Shown here one piece after another: positions 44,697 through 52,648 of a stretch of DNA of 57,071 nucleotides. Position numbers and translations under genes: made by a program. The stretch is taken from the IMG/VR virus record IMGVR_UViG_3300027963_000090, positions 1 through 57,071 of that record; one strand, written 5' to 3'. Every line of letters begins with the position of its first letter. The first letter of the stretch is position 1. The notes below the pieces were generated by a model. That model saw only the letters and a list, made by a program, of their open reading frames with translations. It searched no databases and had not been told where the DNA came from. This stretch comes from a virus.

Positions 44697-45645
44697 ATTT
44701 ATCCAATAAACTTTCAGGTTGACACATACAAGTATTTTTTTTATCGCAAATTTTAGGTTTAATATTAGGATTAAATTTTTTAACAAAATCTTTATCATAG
44801 ATATTGTATTGTTCAAATAATTTTGTTCTACAAGCTGAGGTTATAATACCTGCAGGATCTATCATCATACTGTCAACACCAATATTACACATCCATCCAT
44901 AAAAATCATTCTGTTTATTTAATACAATCCAGTTTCTGTTTACAGATTTAATAGATCCATCTTCAAATTTTACTTTAGGAGATCCTTTCATATGTTTGGA
45001 TTGACGTAACAAAGTCCAGATATTAGGCATGCGTTTGATTGGTTTAGATACAAATGCTTTTTGTTTGTCAGTAAATTTAATAGTTTTGTGCATGACTTCC
45101 GTGGCCACTATAAACCATCTGTAACGACTGGTTTTTAATTTTTCAATTAAATCCAGACATTTCTGCCATGCTGTGGGATCCATCAACATCATCACAGTAG
45201 GACTGCGTCCTTTTTTATGACACATATCAGCCACTTTGATAAAATCTTCCACTTGTACCTGTTGATGATGACAACTTAATAAAATTTTATCAAATACATG
45301 AGCATATTGCTCCCACCATCTTAACGCTCTACTGCCATTACTGCTGATAGAAATATGGGAAGGGATTTGATCACGTATTTTTTCTACAAATTCTCCCAGT
45401 TGTGGCCACAATGTGGGTTCTCCTCCCACTATGTGCAGTTCTAATTTTCGTTTGCCTATGGTTTTGTATCTATCAAACAAATGAACAAAATTTGCCACCA
45501 GTTGTTCCAAGTCATTGGTCCAACGATGTGTGCCTTCGTGTGAACCTTCAAAGCAATACCAGCACTTGTAATTACAGGTGTTACCTATCATAAACTCCAC
45601 ACGTAAAACGTCTTTGGGCTGAGGGTTATAAACTTGTGTTATCAT
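44686..45645 (-). CDS. radical SAM protein with Cys-rich C-terminal domain (5 of 6)
   Basis: A 319-residue radical SAM enzyme. The cluster motif is C24-x3-C28-x2-C31 (CNYKCWYC), followed by the strand LELHIVGGEPTLWP and SISSNGSR. The C-terminus GWMCNIGVDSMMIDPAGIIT, then SACRTKLFEQYNI and CDKKNTCMCQ, matches the auxiliary Cys region of the 37949 and 43800 proteins. The three therefore form one subfamily, although this copy lies on the other strand. It is the last gene of a four-gene minus operon and its ATG overlaps the preceding stop as ATGA (45642-45645). Its convergent 3' end overlaps the plus-strand paralogue by 11 bases. It is enzymatically intact by motif; substrate unknown. Confidence 0.85.
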   Translation of the reverse strand: MITQVYNPQPKDVLRVEFMIGNTCNYKCWYCFEGSHEGTHRWTNDLEQLVANFVHLFDRYKTIGKRKLELHIVGGEPTLWPQLGEFVEKIRDQIPSHISISSNGSRALRWWEQYAHVFDKILLSCHHQQVQVEDFIKVADMCHKKGRSPTVMMLMDPTAWQKCLDLIEKLKTSRYRWFIVATEVMHKTIKFTDKQKAFVSKPIKRMPNIWTLLRQSKHMKGSPKVKFEDGSIKSVNRNWIVLNKQNDFYGWMCNIGVDSMMIDPAGIITSACRTKLFEQYNIYDKDFVKKFNPNIKPKICDKKNTCMCQPESLLDKFKL

Positions 45646-47060
45646 AGTAAATGTTTCAATTCAGGAAAAATTTTAGCAGCACTCAATCCTCTGATAGCAT
45701 CCAATTTATTCACATACTCCTTAAATCCAGGCAGCAGTCTAGAATTATCTTTGGCTTCCATGTGCATCAGTACTGCCTCCCAACGTCTCCATCCATAAGG
45801 ATTTATTTTCCAAAAATCATCGTCCTGTCTATAGTTGTGCCACAACCAATCTTTAAAATCCATAAACAGTTCTCTTATTTGTTGTTTGTCTTCTCGGGGT
45901 AATATTTGTATGCTTAAAAAAGTTGGTATGTATAATAAATGCATGTTAACCAATCCACCACCCATTTGTACTCCACCAGGCACAGTGCCTACGTTTAATT
46001 TTTTAAATCCACTCTGTATTTTCCATTTCATAAAATCAGGCAAGTGTTTGATATTAAAAATTTGTATAGCAGTAGCCAAACTCACTTGTATGTTGTCAGG
46101 AGTATTGTCTAACATGTGTAAATTCTTTTCCACTGTGGCCCATTGTGTGGGAAAACGTATGTATTCATCACGCTGATGTGTGGCATCCATGCTCACAGCA
46201 AATTTAACTTTTTTAAATTTACTCCATAACTTGATTAAATCTTCATCCACTAATATACCATTGGAATTGTAACGTAATAATATACGATCTTGATAACCTT
46301 GTCTTATAATTTCTTCAATAAACACTTTGTGTTCTTTGATCATCAATGGTTCACCGCCAGCAAAATATACTTGTTTTAAATTGGGTATTTGGCGATACAT
46401 TTCCTGCCAGAAAGTATCTTTTTCATGCCAGAAGTTATTAAATTCTTTTTTGTCCCATTGAATCTGGTCTTTAACTTCTTTGTTTTGTAATTGTGGCATC
46501 AGTTGTTGCCAGTCATTCACCCATTTGCTGCTGTCATGTGGAGAACACATCACACATTTGATATTACAAGTGTGTCCTAGACGCAGATCCAAATACAATA
46601 ATTTTTCAGGCACTGTGCCATCTTCTTTGGTTTGACGTATCAGTTCCGGCACATCCACTCCATCTCGATGCCATGTGCCAGTTTCCCATATTCTTTTACT
46701 CACCACTCCCACACGTTCTTCATCAAAACACTTGCGACAACTGGCAGGTATCTCACCTTTCAACATGGTGGTACGCACACTTTTCATGTAATCATTGTTC
46801 CAAGCACTCATAGGAGTATCCACACCAAAGTTGGCAGGTGTGCCATCTTCTTTTTTAATAATACCCACTGTGTGATCAGATCCAGCACCACTGGCGTTGG
46901 CTGAACAACACAATCTCATATCACCGTTGGGTCTGGTGGCAAAATGTATCCAAGGCAATATACAGTAAGTGGGAGTGCCTGTGACAGATTCTATTTCTCT
47001 CTGCCATTTGCCCAATTGTGAATCTTCAGGATTCATCCAATATTCATTATGATCTGTCAT
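45642..47060 (-). CDS. radical SAM protein with N-terminal Cys-rich (twitch/SPASM-like) domain (6 of 6)
   Basis: A 472-residue protein from the ATG at 47060, chosen because AAGGA lies six bases upstream on the minus strand; a longer reading would run deep into the upstream gene. The N-terminal auxiliary Cys residues are C33 (TYCILPWIHFATRPNG), C51/C52, C108 and C111 (SCRKCFDEE). The catalytic cluster motif is C165-x3-C169-x2-C172 (CNIKCVMC), followed by VYFAGGEPLMI and a SMDATHQRDEYIR segment that parallels SIDG in the 42539 protein. It is 50 residues longer than that paralogue because of a C-terminal extension rich in Trp and basic residues. It overlaps the upstream SGNH gene by 14 bases and the downstream radical SAM gene by four. 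Confidence 0.85.
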   Translation of the reverse strand: MTDHNEYWMNPEDSQLGKWQREIESVTGTPTYCILPWIHFATRPNGDMRLCCSANASGAGSDHTVGIIKKEDGTPANFGVDTPMSAWNNDYMKSVRTTMLKGEIPASCRKCFDEERVGVVSKRIWETGTWHRDGVDVPELIRQTKEDGTVPEKLLYLDLRLGHTCNIKCVMCSPHDSSKWVNDWQQLMPQLQNKEVKDQIQWDKKEFNNFWHEKDTFWQEMYRQIPNLKQVYFAGGEPLMIKEHKVFIEEIIRQGYQDRILLRYNSNGILVDEDLIKLWSKFKKVKFAVSMDATHQRDEYIRFPTQWATVEKNLHMLDNTPDNIQVSLATAIQIFNIKHLPDFMKWKIQSGFKKLNVGTVPGGVQMGGGLVNMHLLYIPTFLSIQILPREDKQQIRELFMDFKDWLWHNYRQDDDFWKINPYGWRRWEAVLMHMEAKDNSRLLPGFKEYVNKLDAIRGLSAAKIFPELKHLL

Positions 47061-47679
47061 TGTATTCCTTAAAAATCTTATGTATTTTGTCTGCTGTGTC
47101 AATATTACTTTGTATTCCTGGATGCATGTCATCTGTGGCTTTGTCTAACACAGTTATACCAGTGTTATGGTAATTGTTAACTTTAATAAAATCCAATTTA
47201 TTTTTATCAAATTCTTCTGGAGTAGCTGGATAATGAATGTATTGAATATTTTTATCGCGTAGATATAAATCTGCATGATGTATATTAAACCAACTTTTCA
47301 TAGCATAATCTTTTTCATTTAAATACTCTGCCCATTTGCGTTCTTGATGTGTTTTACCCCATGGTCCTAATCTATTTCTAAAAAAAGGAAATTTGTGTTG
47401 ATTGTTAAACAACATATCTCTAGCATAATGAGTCCACATAATAATCACTTTGTCATCATTTTGAAACTTAAATTTAAGCAAAGTGTATAATATTTCTGTA
47501 TTACTTGAACCAGGAAAACTTTCGTTAATTAATTCACAATTTAATTTTTCAGACAACAGTTTGGGCCATCCTAATTGACTGGGCTTTAAATTATGTATCA
47601 TATCAAAAAGCCAGTTTTTACAGTCAGGTAATCCTGTGCCATATGCGTATGAACAACCAAACACAATTAATCTTGACAT
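47047..47679 (-). CDS. SGNH/GDSL-type hydrolase-like protein
   Basis: A 210-residue protein with the block motifs of SGNH hydrolases: FGCSYAYGTGL at 7-17 with nucleophile S10, NESFPGSSNTEIL at about 52-64 (block II Gly and block III Asn), and DDMHPG near 180-185 supplying the catalytic D-x-x-H. Members remove or transfer acyl groups on sugars, peptidoglycan or lipids. In phages and in surface-polysaccharide clusters they are often O-acetyl esterases or acyltransferase partners. No signal peptide is visible, so it should be cytoplasmic. It overlaps the PP-loop gene upstream by 13 bases and the radical SAM gene downstream by 14, within a four-gene operon. Confidence 0.72.
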   Translation of the reverse strand: MSRLIVFGCSYAYGTGLPDCKNWLFDMIHNLKPSQLGWPKLLSEKLNCELINESFPGSSNTEILYTLLKFKFQNDDKVIIMWTHYARDMLFNNQHKFPFFRNRLGPWGKTHQERKWAEYLNEKDYAMKSWFNIHHADLYLRDKNIQYIHYPATPEEFDKNKLDFIKVNNYHNTGITVLDKATDDMHPGIQSNIDTADKIHKIFKEYNDRS

Positions 47680-48488
47680 TTATCCACTCCCCATTGTCTT
47701 TCTTGACACCAAAAACACTTGCCACACACAGGTACGGGCGACCCTGGCACATAAGTTCTGTAATCTAAGTCACCAAAGATTTCAGGATATGTGTTTAGAT
47801 CACCTTCACAACTGCGAGTAAGATCAAATAGGTCCATAATGCCTAATCTTTTAAATTGAGCAACTATCCAATCTTTCTGTACATAAGTGAATGGGTGACA
47901 TGCAAAGCCGCCCATGTGTGCTTTGATTAACTTGTCCAACAGAGCATCAGAAACTGTGTCAATAAACACATCTCTATCTGTCAAACGTTGATCAAATTCT
48001 TTATCAGGATTCTTGGTCACTCCACAGTACCAAGCATCTAATTTTTCTGTGTGAGCCACATATTCAGCATGTGCTCTTAATTCTATTTGATTGCCACTTT
48101 TTAATCTGCCATATTCATCCACAATGCTGGGTCCTTTGGATCCCCATTCTAATTCGGGAGCAATAAAATTTTCGTGTCTTTTGAATCTTATATTTTTAAA
48201 TTTATCAGTCAACCAACCATAAACTTCTATGCTGTTATGACGCTGCCAAGGTCTGGTTTTCCAACATCTAATATTGGTAATAATATGAACAGTGATATCC
48301 AATTGATTTTTGGTAATCAGATTGCACAGCAGATAACTCATCAAGGCACTGTCGGCACCACCACTCACACTAACGCCAATATTTTTCCATTTTTGAGACA
48401 ATGGAACATACACTCCATCAATCAGATGTAGAATATTTTTGAAGACACTGGTTTCGTAAACCGTTTTTAACTGTTTGTAATTAGACAT
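47667..48488 (-). CDS. PP-loop ATPase, QueC-like, with C-terminal zinc-type Cys motif
   Basis: A 273-residue ATP-pyrophosphatase-fold enzyme. The PP-loop is SGGADS at 42-47, in NIGVSVSGGADSALMSYLL. The C-terminal part has a lone Cys (RSCEGDL, about 227-233) followed by CGKCFWCQERQ (about 255-265), the four-Cys zinc site placed as in QueC (7-cyano-7-deazaguanine synthase). QueC adenylates a carboxylate and converts it to a nitrile; related enzymes make amides. Neither FolE, QueD nor QueE is found nearby, so a preQ0 role is not supported. Adenylation of a carboxylate in the pathway of this cassette is as likely. It is the first gene of the minus operon 48488-44686, with a late-type promoter just upstream and no clear ribosome binding site. 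Confidence 0.72.
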   Translation of the reverse strand: MSNYKQLKTVYETSVFKNILHLIDGVYVPLSQKWKNIGVSVSGGADSALMSYLLCNLITKNQLDITVHIITNIRCWKTRPWQRHNSIEVYGWLTDKFKNIRFKRHENFIAPELEWGSKGPSIVDEYGRLKSGNQIELRAHAEYVAHTEKLDAWYCGVTKNPDKEFDQRLTDRDVFIDTVSDALLDKLIKAHMGGFACHPFTYVQKDWIVAQFKRLGIMDLFDLTRSCEGDLNTYPEIFGDLDYRTYVPGSPVPVCGKCFWCQERQWGVDKCQD

Positions 48489-48500
48489 AGTATGGACAGA

Positions 48501-48508
48501 ATATTTAT
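48501..48508 (-). promoter_or_regulatory. T4-type late promoter of the minus operon
   Basis: Read on the minus strand: GATAAATATT with core ATAAATA at 48508-48502. Predicted +1 is near 48496, leaving an 8-base leader without a Shine-Dalgarno sequence before ATG 48488. Confidence 0.55.
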
Positions 48509-48542
48509 CGTAATTAACTGCTCACATAATTTTTTACGATAA
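48505..48542. repeat. 9-bp inverted repeat carrying divergent late-type promoters
   Basis: TTATCGTAA (48505-48513) and its exact inverse TTACGATAA (48534-48542), 20 bases apart, centred between the divergent genes at 48488 and 48551. Each arm, read outward, runs into a late-type box: ACGATAAATA on the minus strand and ACGATAAGTA on the plus strand. The repeat may simply be two promoters facing apart with a shared extended motif, or an operator. Confidence 0.6.
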
Positions 48543-48545
48543 GTA
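48539..48545 (+). promoter_or_regulatory. late-type motif (ATAAGTA) exactly 5 bases before ATG 48551
   Basis: One mismatch to ATAAATA. With T4 geometry +1 is the A of the start codon, so the transcript would be leaderless. No ribosome binding site is visible upstream of this ATG. Confidence 0.4.
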
Positions 48546-48550
48546 TAGCT

Positions 48551-49222
48551 ATGCTTGACCAAATTAATATAACATGTTCAGCCAAAGAGATCTTTGAAAG
48601 TTTACCAATTTTGGATTTACCAAAAACTCAGTTGAATAAACCCACTGGAGATTTTTTCTATGACGTTTGGCAGCTGAAAGATGAATTCAAAAAAACACCC
48701 ATTGTGAATCTTTTTGCTCAATTAGGGTCTGTGGGCGAAGCAAGAATAATTGTGTTGGAACCAGGCGAAAGTTATTGTGCTCATGCCGATATAGATGACC
48801 GATATCATTTGACACTACAAGGTGAACACAGTTATCTGTATGATTTAAAAAATTTAAAAATATACCCTACTGAAGTAGATAACAAAGTGTATCTTATGGA
48901 CGCTGGTCGCATACACTCTGCTGCTAATTTAGGATATAAATCACGCATTCAATTGGTCATAAGAAAGTTATTGAACAAAGTTGAATTGAAAGATCCTTGT
49001 GCTGTTAAAATCACAGTGAACAATCCACCATACAATTTGAGATATTTGTTTGATCACAGTTTTTCCATAGTTTTAAATAGATTAAACAAGCAAGGATGTG
49101 TGAATAAATTTAAAAAAATTTCTGAAACTGAAATAAGTTTTGAAATAGAACGTACTCATTTGCCACAAGTGAACAAAGTGTTGGACAATTGCGGATTTGA
49201 TGTAAGGATCAGTCATGATTAA
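48551..49222 (+). CDS. Fe(II)/2-oxoglutarate-type oxygenase, aspartyl beta-hydroxylase-like (2 of 6)
   Basis: A 223-residue protein. The jelly-roll core has H78-x-D80 (CAHADIDDRYHLTLQGEH) and H122 (LMDAGRIHSAANLG), with R132 (KSRIQLVIR) for 2-oxoglutarate. The spacing and the LEPGESY strand are those of aspartyl/asparaginyl beta-hydroxylases. After about residue 142 comes an extra ~80-residue domain (KITVNNPPYNLRYLFDHSFS onward, ending in a THLPQVNKVLDNCGFDV segment) that looks like a small ferredoxin-like fold, perhaps for substrate binding. It is first in the four-gene plus block 48551-50950. Its stop overlaps the next start by eight bases (ATGATTAA). Confidence 0.8.
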   Translation: MLDQINITCSAKEIFESLPILDLPKTQLNKPTGDFFYDVWQLKDEFKKTPIVNLFAQLGSVGEARIIVLEPGESYCAHADIDDRYHLTLQGEHSYLYDLKNLKIYPTEVDNKVYLMDAGRIHSAANLGYKSRIQLVIRKLLNKVELKDPCAVKITVNNPPYNLRYLFDHSFSIVLNRLNKQGCVNKFKKISETEISFEIERTHLPQVNKVLDNCGFDVRISHD

Positions 49223-49850
49223 AGATTGGAATCATTTTTACAAATATGAATTGGGCAAAATAGAATTAGCCAACATGGTGTATGAACCATTGATTAGTCT
49301 TGATAAAGACATATTTAAAATGAACTTTAACAATAATCAATATTTCGTTAATCCCAATATGACTGACGATCTTAGACAAAATTGGTTTGCTAGAGAAACC
49401 AACTACATAGAAAAGTTAAAAAATAAACCATATGTTCCTGAAATTCTAAATATTGATCACAGAAATAGAACAATTGAATTCAAATGGTATGATCGTAGTT
49501 TAAGCAAACTCATACACACGGGTGAAATATCCACAGTTTCCAATTGGCAACAACAGATCAAAGATATTTTGTCAGACTTATTGTCACAGAACATACACAA
49601 ATCCAATTTGTATCCACATACATTTTACTTAGATAGTAAAAACAAAGTTCGCATAATGGATCTTTATGGTTGTACCTGTGACGAAGATAGATACGTGTCC
49701 AAAGAATTGTTAAAATCCATATTATTTGATCCCAATCATCCTAGATTTGCTCAAAGTCTTGTGGGTGAACTGTATGACACTTTCAAATTGTATGAATCAA
49801 CGGTGAAAATGAATTATGGCAAATGGCCAGGAGATTTTTTAAATGCTTGA
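49215..49850 (+). CDS. degenerate kinase-fold protein (APH/protein-kinase-like)
   Basis: A 211-residue protein with the order of kinase landmarks but altered chemistry. E61 (ARETNYIEKL) fits the alpha-C Glu. NIHKSNLYPHTFYLD (126-140) lines up with the catalytic loop HGDLHPGNILVD, but the catalytic Asp is N131 and the metal-binding Asn is T136. VRIMDLYG (145-152) lines up with the DFG region, with D149 kept. The Gly-rich loop is not clear. It may be a pseudokinase, or an atypical small-molecule kinase like those in polysaccharide clusters. It is coupled to an oxygenase on both sides by eight-base overlaps (ATGATTAA and ATGCTTGA), suggesting the three act together. Confidence 0.58.
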   Translation: MIKDWNHFYKYELGKIELANMVYEPLISLDKDIFKMNFNNNQYFVNPNMTDDLRQNWFARETNYIEKLKNKPYVPEILNIDHRNRTIEFKWYDRSLSKLIHTGEISTVSNWQQQIKDILSDLLSQNIHKSNLYPHTFYLDSKNKVRIMDLYGCTCDEDRYVSKELLKSILFDPNHPRFAQSLVGELYDTFKLYESTVKMNYGKWPGDFLNA

Positions 49851-50391
49851 ATACGTGGGTAATTGCAAAGATGTGATTGATTGGCACAGTGTTATAAAAA
49901 GCATTGAAGATCAACAGAGTGCTTACATAGGTCCAAGACACGATGTGGGACATCATGTGCCTGGAGTGGAAGAAGTGGCTAAGCCATTGCGTGAGGCTGG
50001 CTATAAAATGAAACACGAAGGAGGCAATGCCAGTTGGGATATGTATCTACCAGGCACAAATTTTGATAAAAAGATAGCAGAAAAGTTTTGTGAATGGGTT
50101 GGAATGAAAAGTTATATCAATGCTTGGATCAGCAGAGTAAAACCTGGTGATGTAGCACCTTGGCATTGGGATATTACAGATGATGAAAAAACATTAGAAC
50201 ACAAAAAAGAAATGGTTAGATATCATTGTCATATAAGTCCTCCAGCACCAGGACATGTTTTTATCGTAGAAGATCATTGTTTGTACAATCAAGAAATGGG
50301 AGCCACTTGGAAATGGCCCAAACGAACTTCATGGCACGCTGGGTCTAATTGTGGATTGATTCCAAAATACGTTTTCAATATTTGGGGATAA
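49843..50391 (+). CDS. Fe(II)/2-oxoglutarate-type oxygenase-like protein (3 of 6)
   Basis: A 182-residue cupin-fold protein. The iron ligands are H108-x-D110 (VAPWHWDITD) and H165 (RTSWHAGSNCG). The 2-oxoglutarate-binding position, normally Arg, appears to be K175 (GLIPKYVFNIWG), as in some JmjC-type and related enzymes. The segment RYHCHISPPAPGHVFIVEDH (about 126-145) supplies the strand between the ligands. The first ~60 residues contain a His-rich stretch (PRHDVGHHVPGVEE) of unknown role. It is small, with almost no extension beyond the core. It starts at the ATG overlapping the previous stop (ATGCTTGA). The next gene follows after seven bases. Confidence 0.74.
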   Translation: MLEYVGNCKDVIDWHSVIKSIEDQQSAYIGPRHDVGHHVPGVEEVAKPLREAGYKMKHEGGNASWDMYLPGTNFDKKIAEKFCEWVGMKSYINAWISRVKPGDVAPWHWDITDDEKTLEHKKEMVRYHCHISPPAPGHVFIVEDHCLYNQEMGATWKWPKRTSWHAGSNCGLIPKYVFNIWG

Positions 50392-50398
50392 AAATATA

Positions 50399-50950
50399 AT
50401 GAAAATAATTATCACAGGTCATACGTCAAACATAGGCAAAATGTTGTTTGAATATCTTAGTAAAAATCACGAATGTTTAGGATTTTCTAAATCCACAGGT
50501 TGTGATTTAAATGTTAAAGAACAAATGGATTCTTTAATTAAAAAATCATTAGACAGTGATTGTTTGATAAATTTAGCACACATAGATAATATTCAAAGTC
50601 AAATTTTAATCAACATTAATGAACAATGGAGCAATCACAGATTAAAAAATGTTATCACATTTGGCACTCTAGCTACTAAAATACATCCAAAACTTTTAGA
50701 AAGTATTAACGCTAACATCACATATCTTAAACAAAAACATCATCTTGATGTGATACATAATTCTTTGAGTATACAAAAACCATTTGGAACCCAGGTCAAA
50801 TTTACCATGTTAAGAATTGCTAATTATGGTCCAAAGACTGGAGAAAGATCCAATGAACCTACTTGTAGTGCTGAAGATATTACTAGAACAATAGATTATA
50901 TTTTAAATCAAGATTTATATATTAGTAATATTGATTTAAGAAAAATTTAA
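50399..50950 (+). CDS. short-chain-dehydrogenase/epimerase-like NAD(P)-binding protein, truncated
   Basis: A 183-residue protein that begins with a Rossmann dinucleotide motif, IIITGHTSNIGKMLFEYL (3-20; T6-G7-x5-G13). CDLNVKEQ (about 35-42) and a LINLAH strand (about 56-61, the NNAG position) follow. It is shorter than the usual 240-300 residues. The Ser-Tyr-x3-Lys catalytic set is not intact: the strand NVITFGTLATKIHP has no Tyr-x3-Lys after it, though LKQKHHLDV follows. It may be a minimal sugar-nucleotide reductase/epimerase or a non-catalytic relative. It is last in the plus block, and its stop shares the bases TTAA (50947-50950) with the stop of the convergent amidinotransferase gene. 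Confidence 0.65.
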   Translation: MKIIITGHTSNIGKMLFEYLSKNHECLGFSKSTGCDLNVKEQMDSLIKKSLDSDCLINLAHIDNIQSQILININEQWSNHRLKNVITFGTLATKIHPKLLESINANITYLKQKHHLDVIHNSLSIQKPFGTQVKFTMLRIANYGPKTGERSNEPTCSAEDITRTIDYILNQDLYISNIDLRKI

Positions 50951-52017
50951 ATTATTTTTCTTTTAGAACCTTTTCTTTTCACATCAAGAGTGCAACAATG
51001 AGTACCACCTTCCCAATACACTTCATGTCTTTGTGTGACTACATGACAATTGATATTGTGTGTTTTTAAAAACTCAAATAATTCTGGCAAATGTTTGCCA
51101 AACAATATATTTTTTGAATCTAAAATTAATACATTTAAATCAAAACAAATCTCCTGTGTGTATCCTCTCCAATTGGCCAAATATTTTTCTAACCAAGCAT
51201 TAGAATATTTTCCATCAGTGGCAGTATAATCATTGATATAGTTGTCTGTAATAACTGTGCCTACAAAATTTTTAACATCAATTAATTTTTTATTGCGTAA
51301 ACATAAAGGAACCCATTCTATACCAGCATGTATCACAGTGTTATCATCTATCAGCAAAAATCCATGATCAATGTGTCCATAATTTTTAAATATGGTATCA
51401 CCTGTATTTTCAATATAATTAAATTCTTTCAAATTGCGTTTAAGCCATTCTAATCCTAATTGCGAACCTGGTCCTCTGCCGTTGTATATCAATGAATCGC
51501 CTGCTTTAAACACTGAGGCTGTGTGCCACAACAATTGATCTGCTAATTTTTCTTTGTATATGGAGTCTGATATGTACCAATTGTCATCAATTTTTGAATC
51601 AATCAACATAGGCAATGGTTGAGCAATCCAGTTGTATCCTTCTTTAAATAATTCATTAAAAATCTTTCTATAACTTAAAGAATCAAAATATCTGTCGGTA
51701 TAACTGGTATATGTTTGTATGATATCACGACCCATAATCAAATACTGATCTCTGGGCACTATGGGGCATATAGGTAAATTAATTTTAAAATTGGGCATCT
51801 GAATTGATTGTTCAAACTTTTGCACTTCAGGTCTGTGTACTTTAATATTAGATTTTTTTAAAAAATCTGTTAAATTGTTGAGATCTTGTTTGGTTTCTTC
51901 TAATATTTTATTAAAACTTGAAATACTTTCTTTAGGTAAAAAATTATCCACATCTCCAGGAGCATAGCAATCACCCACAATTACTTCTTGTAATGGATCA
52001 AATTCTGTGTAGATCAT
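50947..52017 (-). CDS. amidinotransferase (L-arginine:glycine amidinotransferase family, pentein fold)
   Basis: A 356-residue enzyme of the family that moves the amidino group from arginine to an amine, making a guanidino compound (human GATM makes guanidinoacetate; StrB-type enzymes guanidinylate aminocyclitols). Visible features are CPIVPRDQYLIMGRDII (84-100), a candidate catalytic Asp at 174 (FKAGDSLIYNG), GLEWLKRNL as in the family, H215 in YGHIDHGFLLID, and the catalytic Cys of EGGTHCCTLDVKRKG, best matched by C341. All residues of the Cys-His-Asp site seem present, so it should be active. It is the last gene of the minus operon 55716-50947, downstream of a class III aminotransferase that could make its amine substrate. 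Acceptor unknown. Confidence 0.85.
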   Translation of the reverse strand: MIYTEFDPLQEVIVGDCYAPGDVDNFLPKESISSFNKILEETKQDLNNLTDFLKKSNIKVHRPEVQKFEQSIQMPNFKINLPICPIVPRDQYLIMGRDIIQTYTSYTDRYFDSLSYRKIFNELFKEGYNWIAQPLPMLIDSKIDDNWYISDSIYKEKLADQLLWHTASVFKAGDSLIYNGRGPGSQLGLEWLKRNLKEFNYIENTGDTIFKNYGHIDHGFLLIDDNTVIHAGIEWVPLCLRNKKLIDVKNFVGTVITDNYINDYTATDGKYSNAWLEKYLANWRGYTQEICFDLNVLILDSKNILFGKHLPELFEFLKTHNINCHVVTQRHEVYWEGGTHCCTLDVKRKGSKRKII

Positions 52018-52021
52018 AATT

Positions 52022-52648
52022 TTATATTAAATATTTGTAATTTATAAACATTTGCATTGATAATCTTACAACGCCTTTTTTTGCCACCACTGTTGATACA
52101 GCATGAATGTGATCTGTATAATTTATTATTATTCTGTTGGGAGTAGGTTCAATAAATTTTCCATGTGTATCATCTTTGTCTTCTTTATAAAGAAAAAGAC
52201 CTCCATCGTTAATATCCCAAGTATCGTGTAAAAAGTGTGTTACTCCTACATAATCTATAGAATTGTCCTTTTCATAAGTGCTGTCAAGATGCCAATGCCC
52301 CCCGTATGGAGCATGATTTTCATGATAACGCACCAAACAATCCATGGTATTAAGTATGTCTTTGGACACAACATTTTTGCTCACTAAATTTTTTAACCAA
52401 AATGTTCTGCTTTCACCTGTTAACATGTAATATGTGGAATTGTGAAATCCATAGTGATCATTTTCTACTTGTCCAGAAAATTCTGTAATTTCATTTCCAA
52501 TTTGTTTTATTATTTTTGAATCCTTGGCATGTTCTGGATCAATATAATGTAGTTCACATTCATTATTGGCAATTTCATGTTTAATAATAGATTTTAACTC
52601 AACCAATGTTGGTGTATCGAAAAAATTATCAATTGTTTTTATTGTCAT
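52022..52648 (-). CDS. Fe(II)/2-oxoglutarate oxygenase, prolyl-4-hydroxylase-like (4 of 6)
   Basis: A 208-residue protein with the prolyl-hydroxylase type of core. The first ligand set is H120-x-D122 (GGHWHLDSTYE), followed by YVGVTHFLHDTWDINDGGLF with the usual G-G-x-L strand. The distal His is in YTDHIHAVSTV (H182, with H180 adjacent) and R195 (GVVRLSMQMF) binds 2-oxoglutarate. The substrate may be a peptide side chain, free amino acid or metabolite. It starts inside the aminotransferase gene (20-base overlap, 52629-52648) and ends four bases before the amidinotransferase gene, so the three are almost certainly co-expressed. Phage P4H-like enzymes are common in marine T4-like phages but their substrates are mostly unknown. 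Confidence 0.82.
   Translation of the reverse strand: MTIKTIDNFFDTPTLVELKSIIKHEIANNECELHYIDPEHAKDSKIIKQIGNEITEFSGQVENDHYGFHNSTYYMLTGESRTFWLKNLVSKNVVSKDILNTMDCLVRYHENHAPYGGHWHLDSTYEKDNSIDYVGVTHFLHDTWDINDGGLFLYKEDKDDTHGKFIEPTPNRIIINYTDHIHAVSTVVAKKGVVRLSMQMFINYKYLI

Noticed and set aside
45835-46176. Plus-strand open frame of 113 codons inside the minus-strand radical SAM gene
   Set aside because: Fully inside a gene with clear motifs; no start signal or family resemblance.
47667-48488. Naming the PP-loop gene queC
   Set aside because: The motifs are QueC-like, but no other step of the pathway is present in the window, so the specific reaction is not supported.
50399-50950. Calling the SDR-like gene a frameshifted pseudogene because it is short
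   Set aside because: The frame is clean, ends at a stop that shares bases with the convergent gene, and no missing part is found downstream in another frame.
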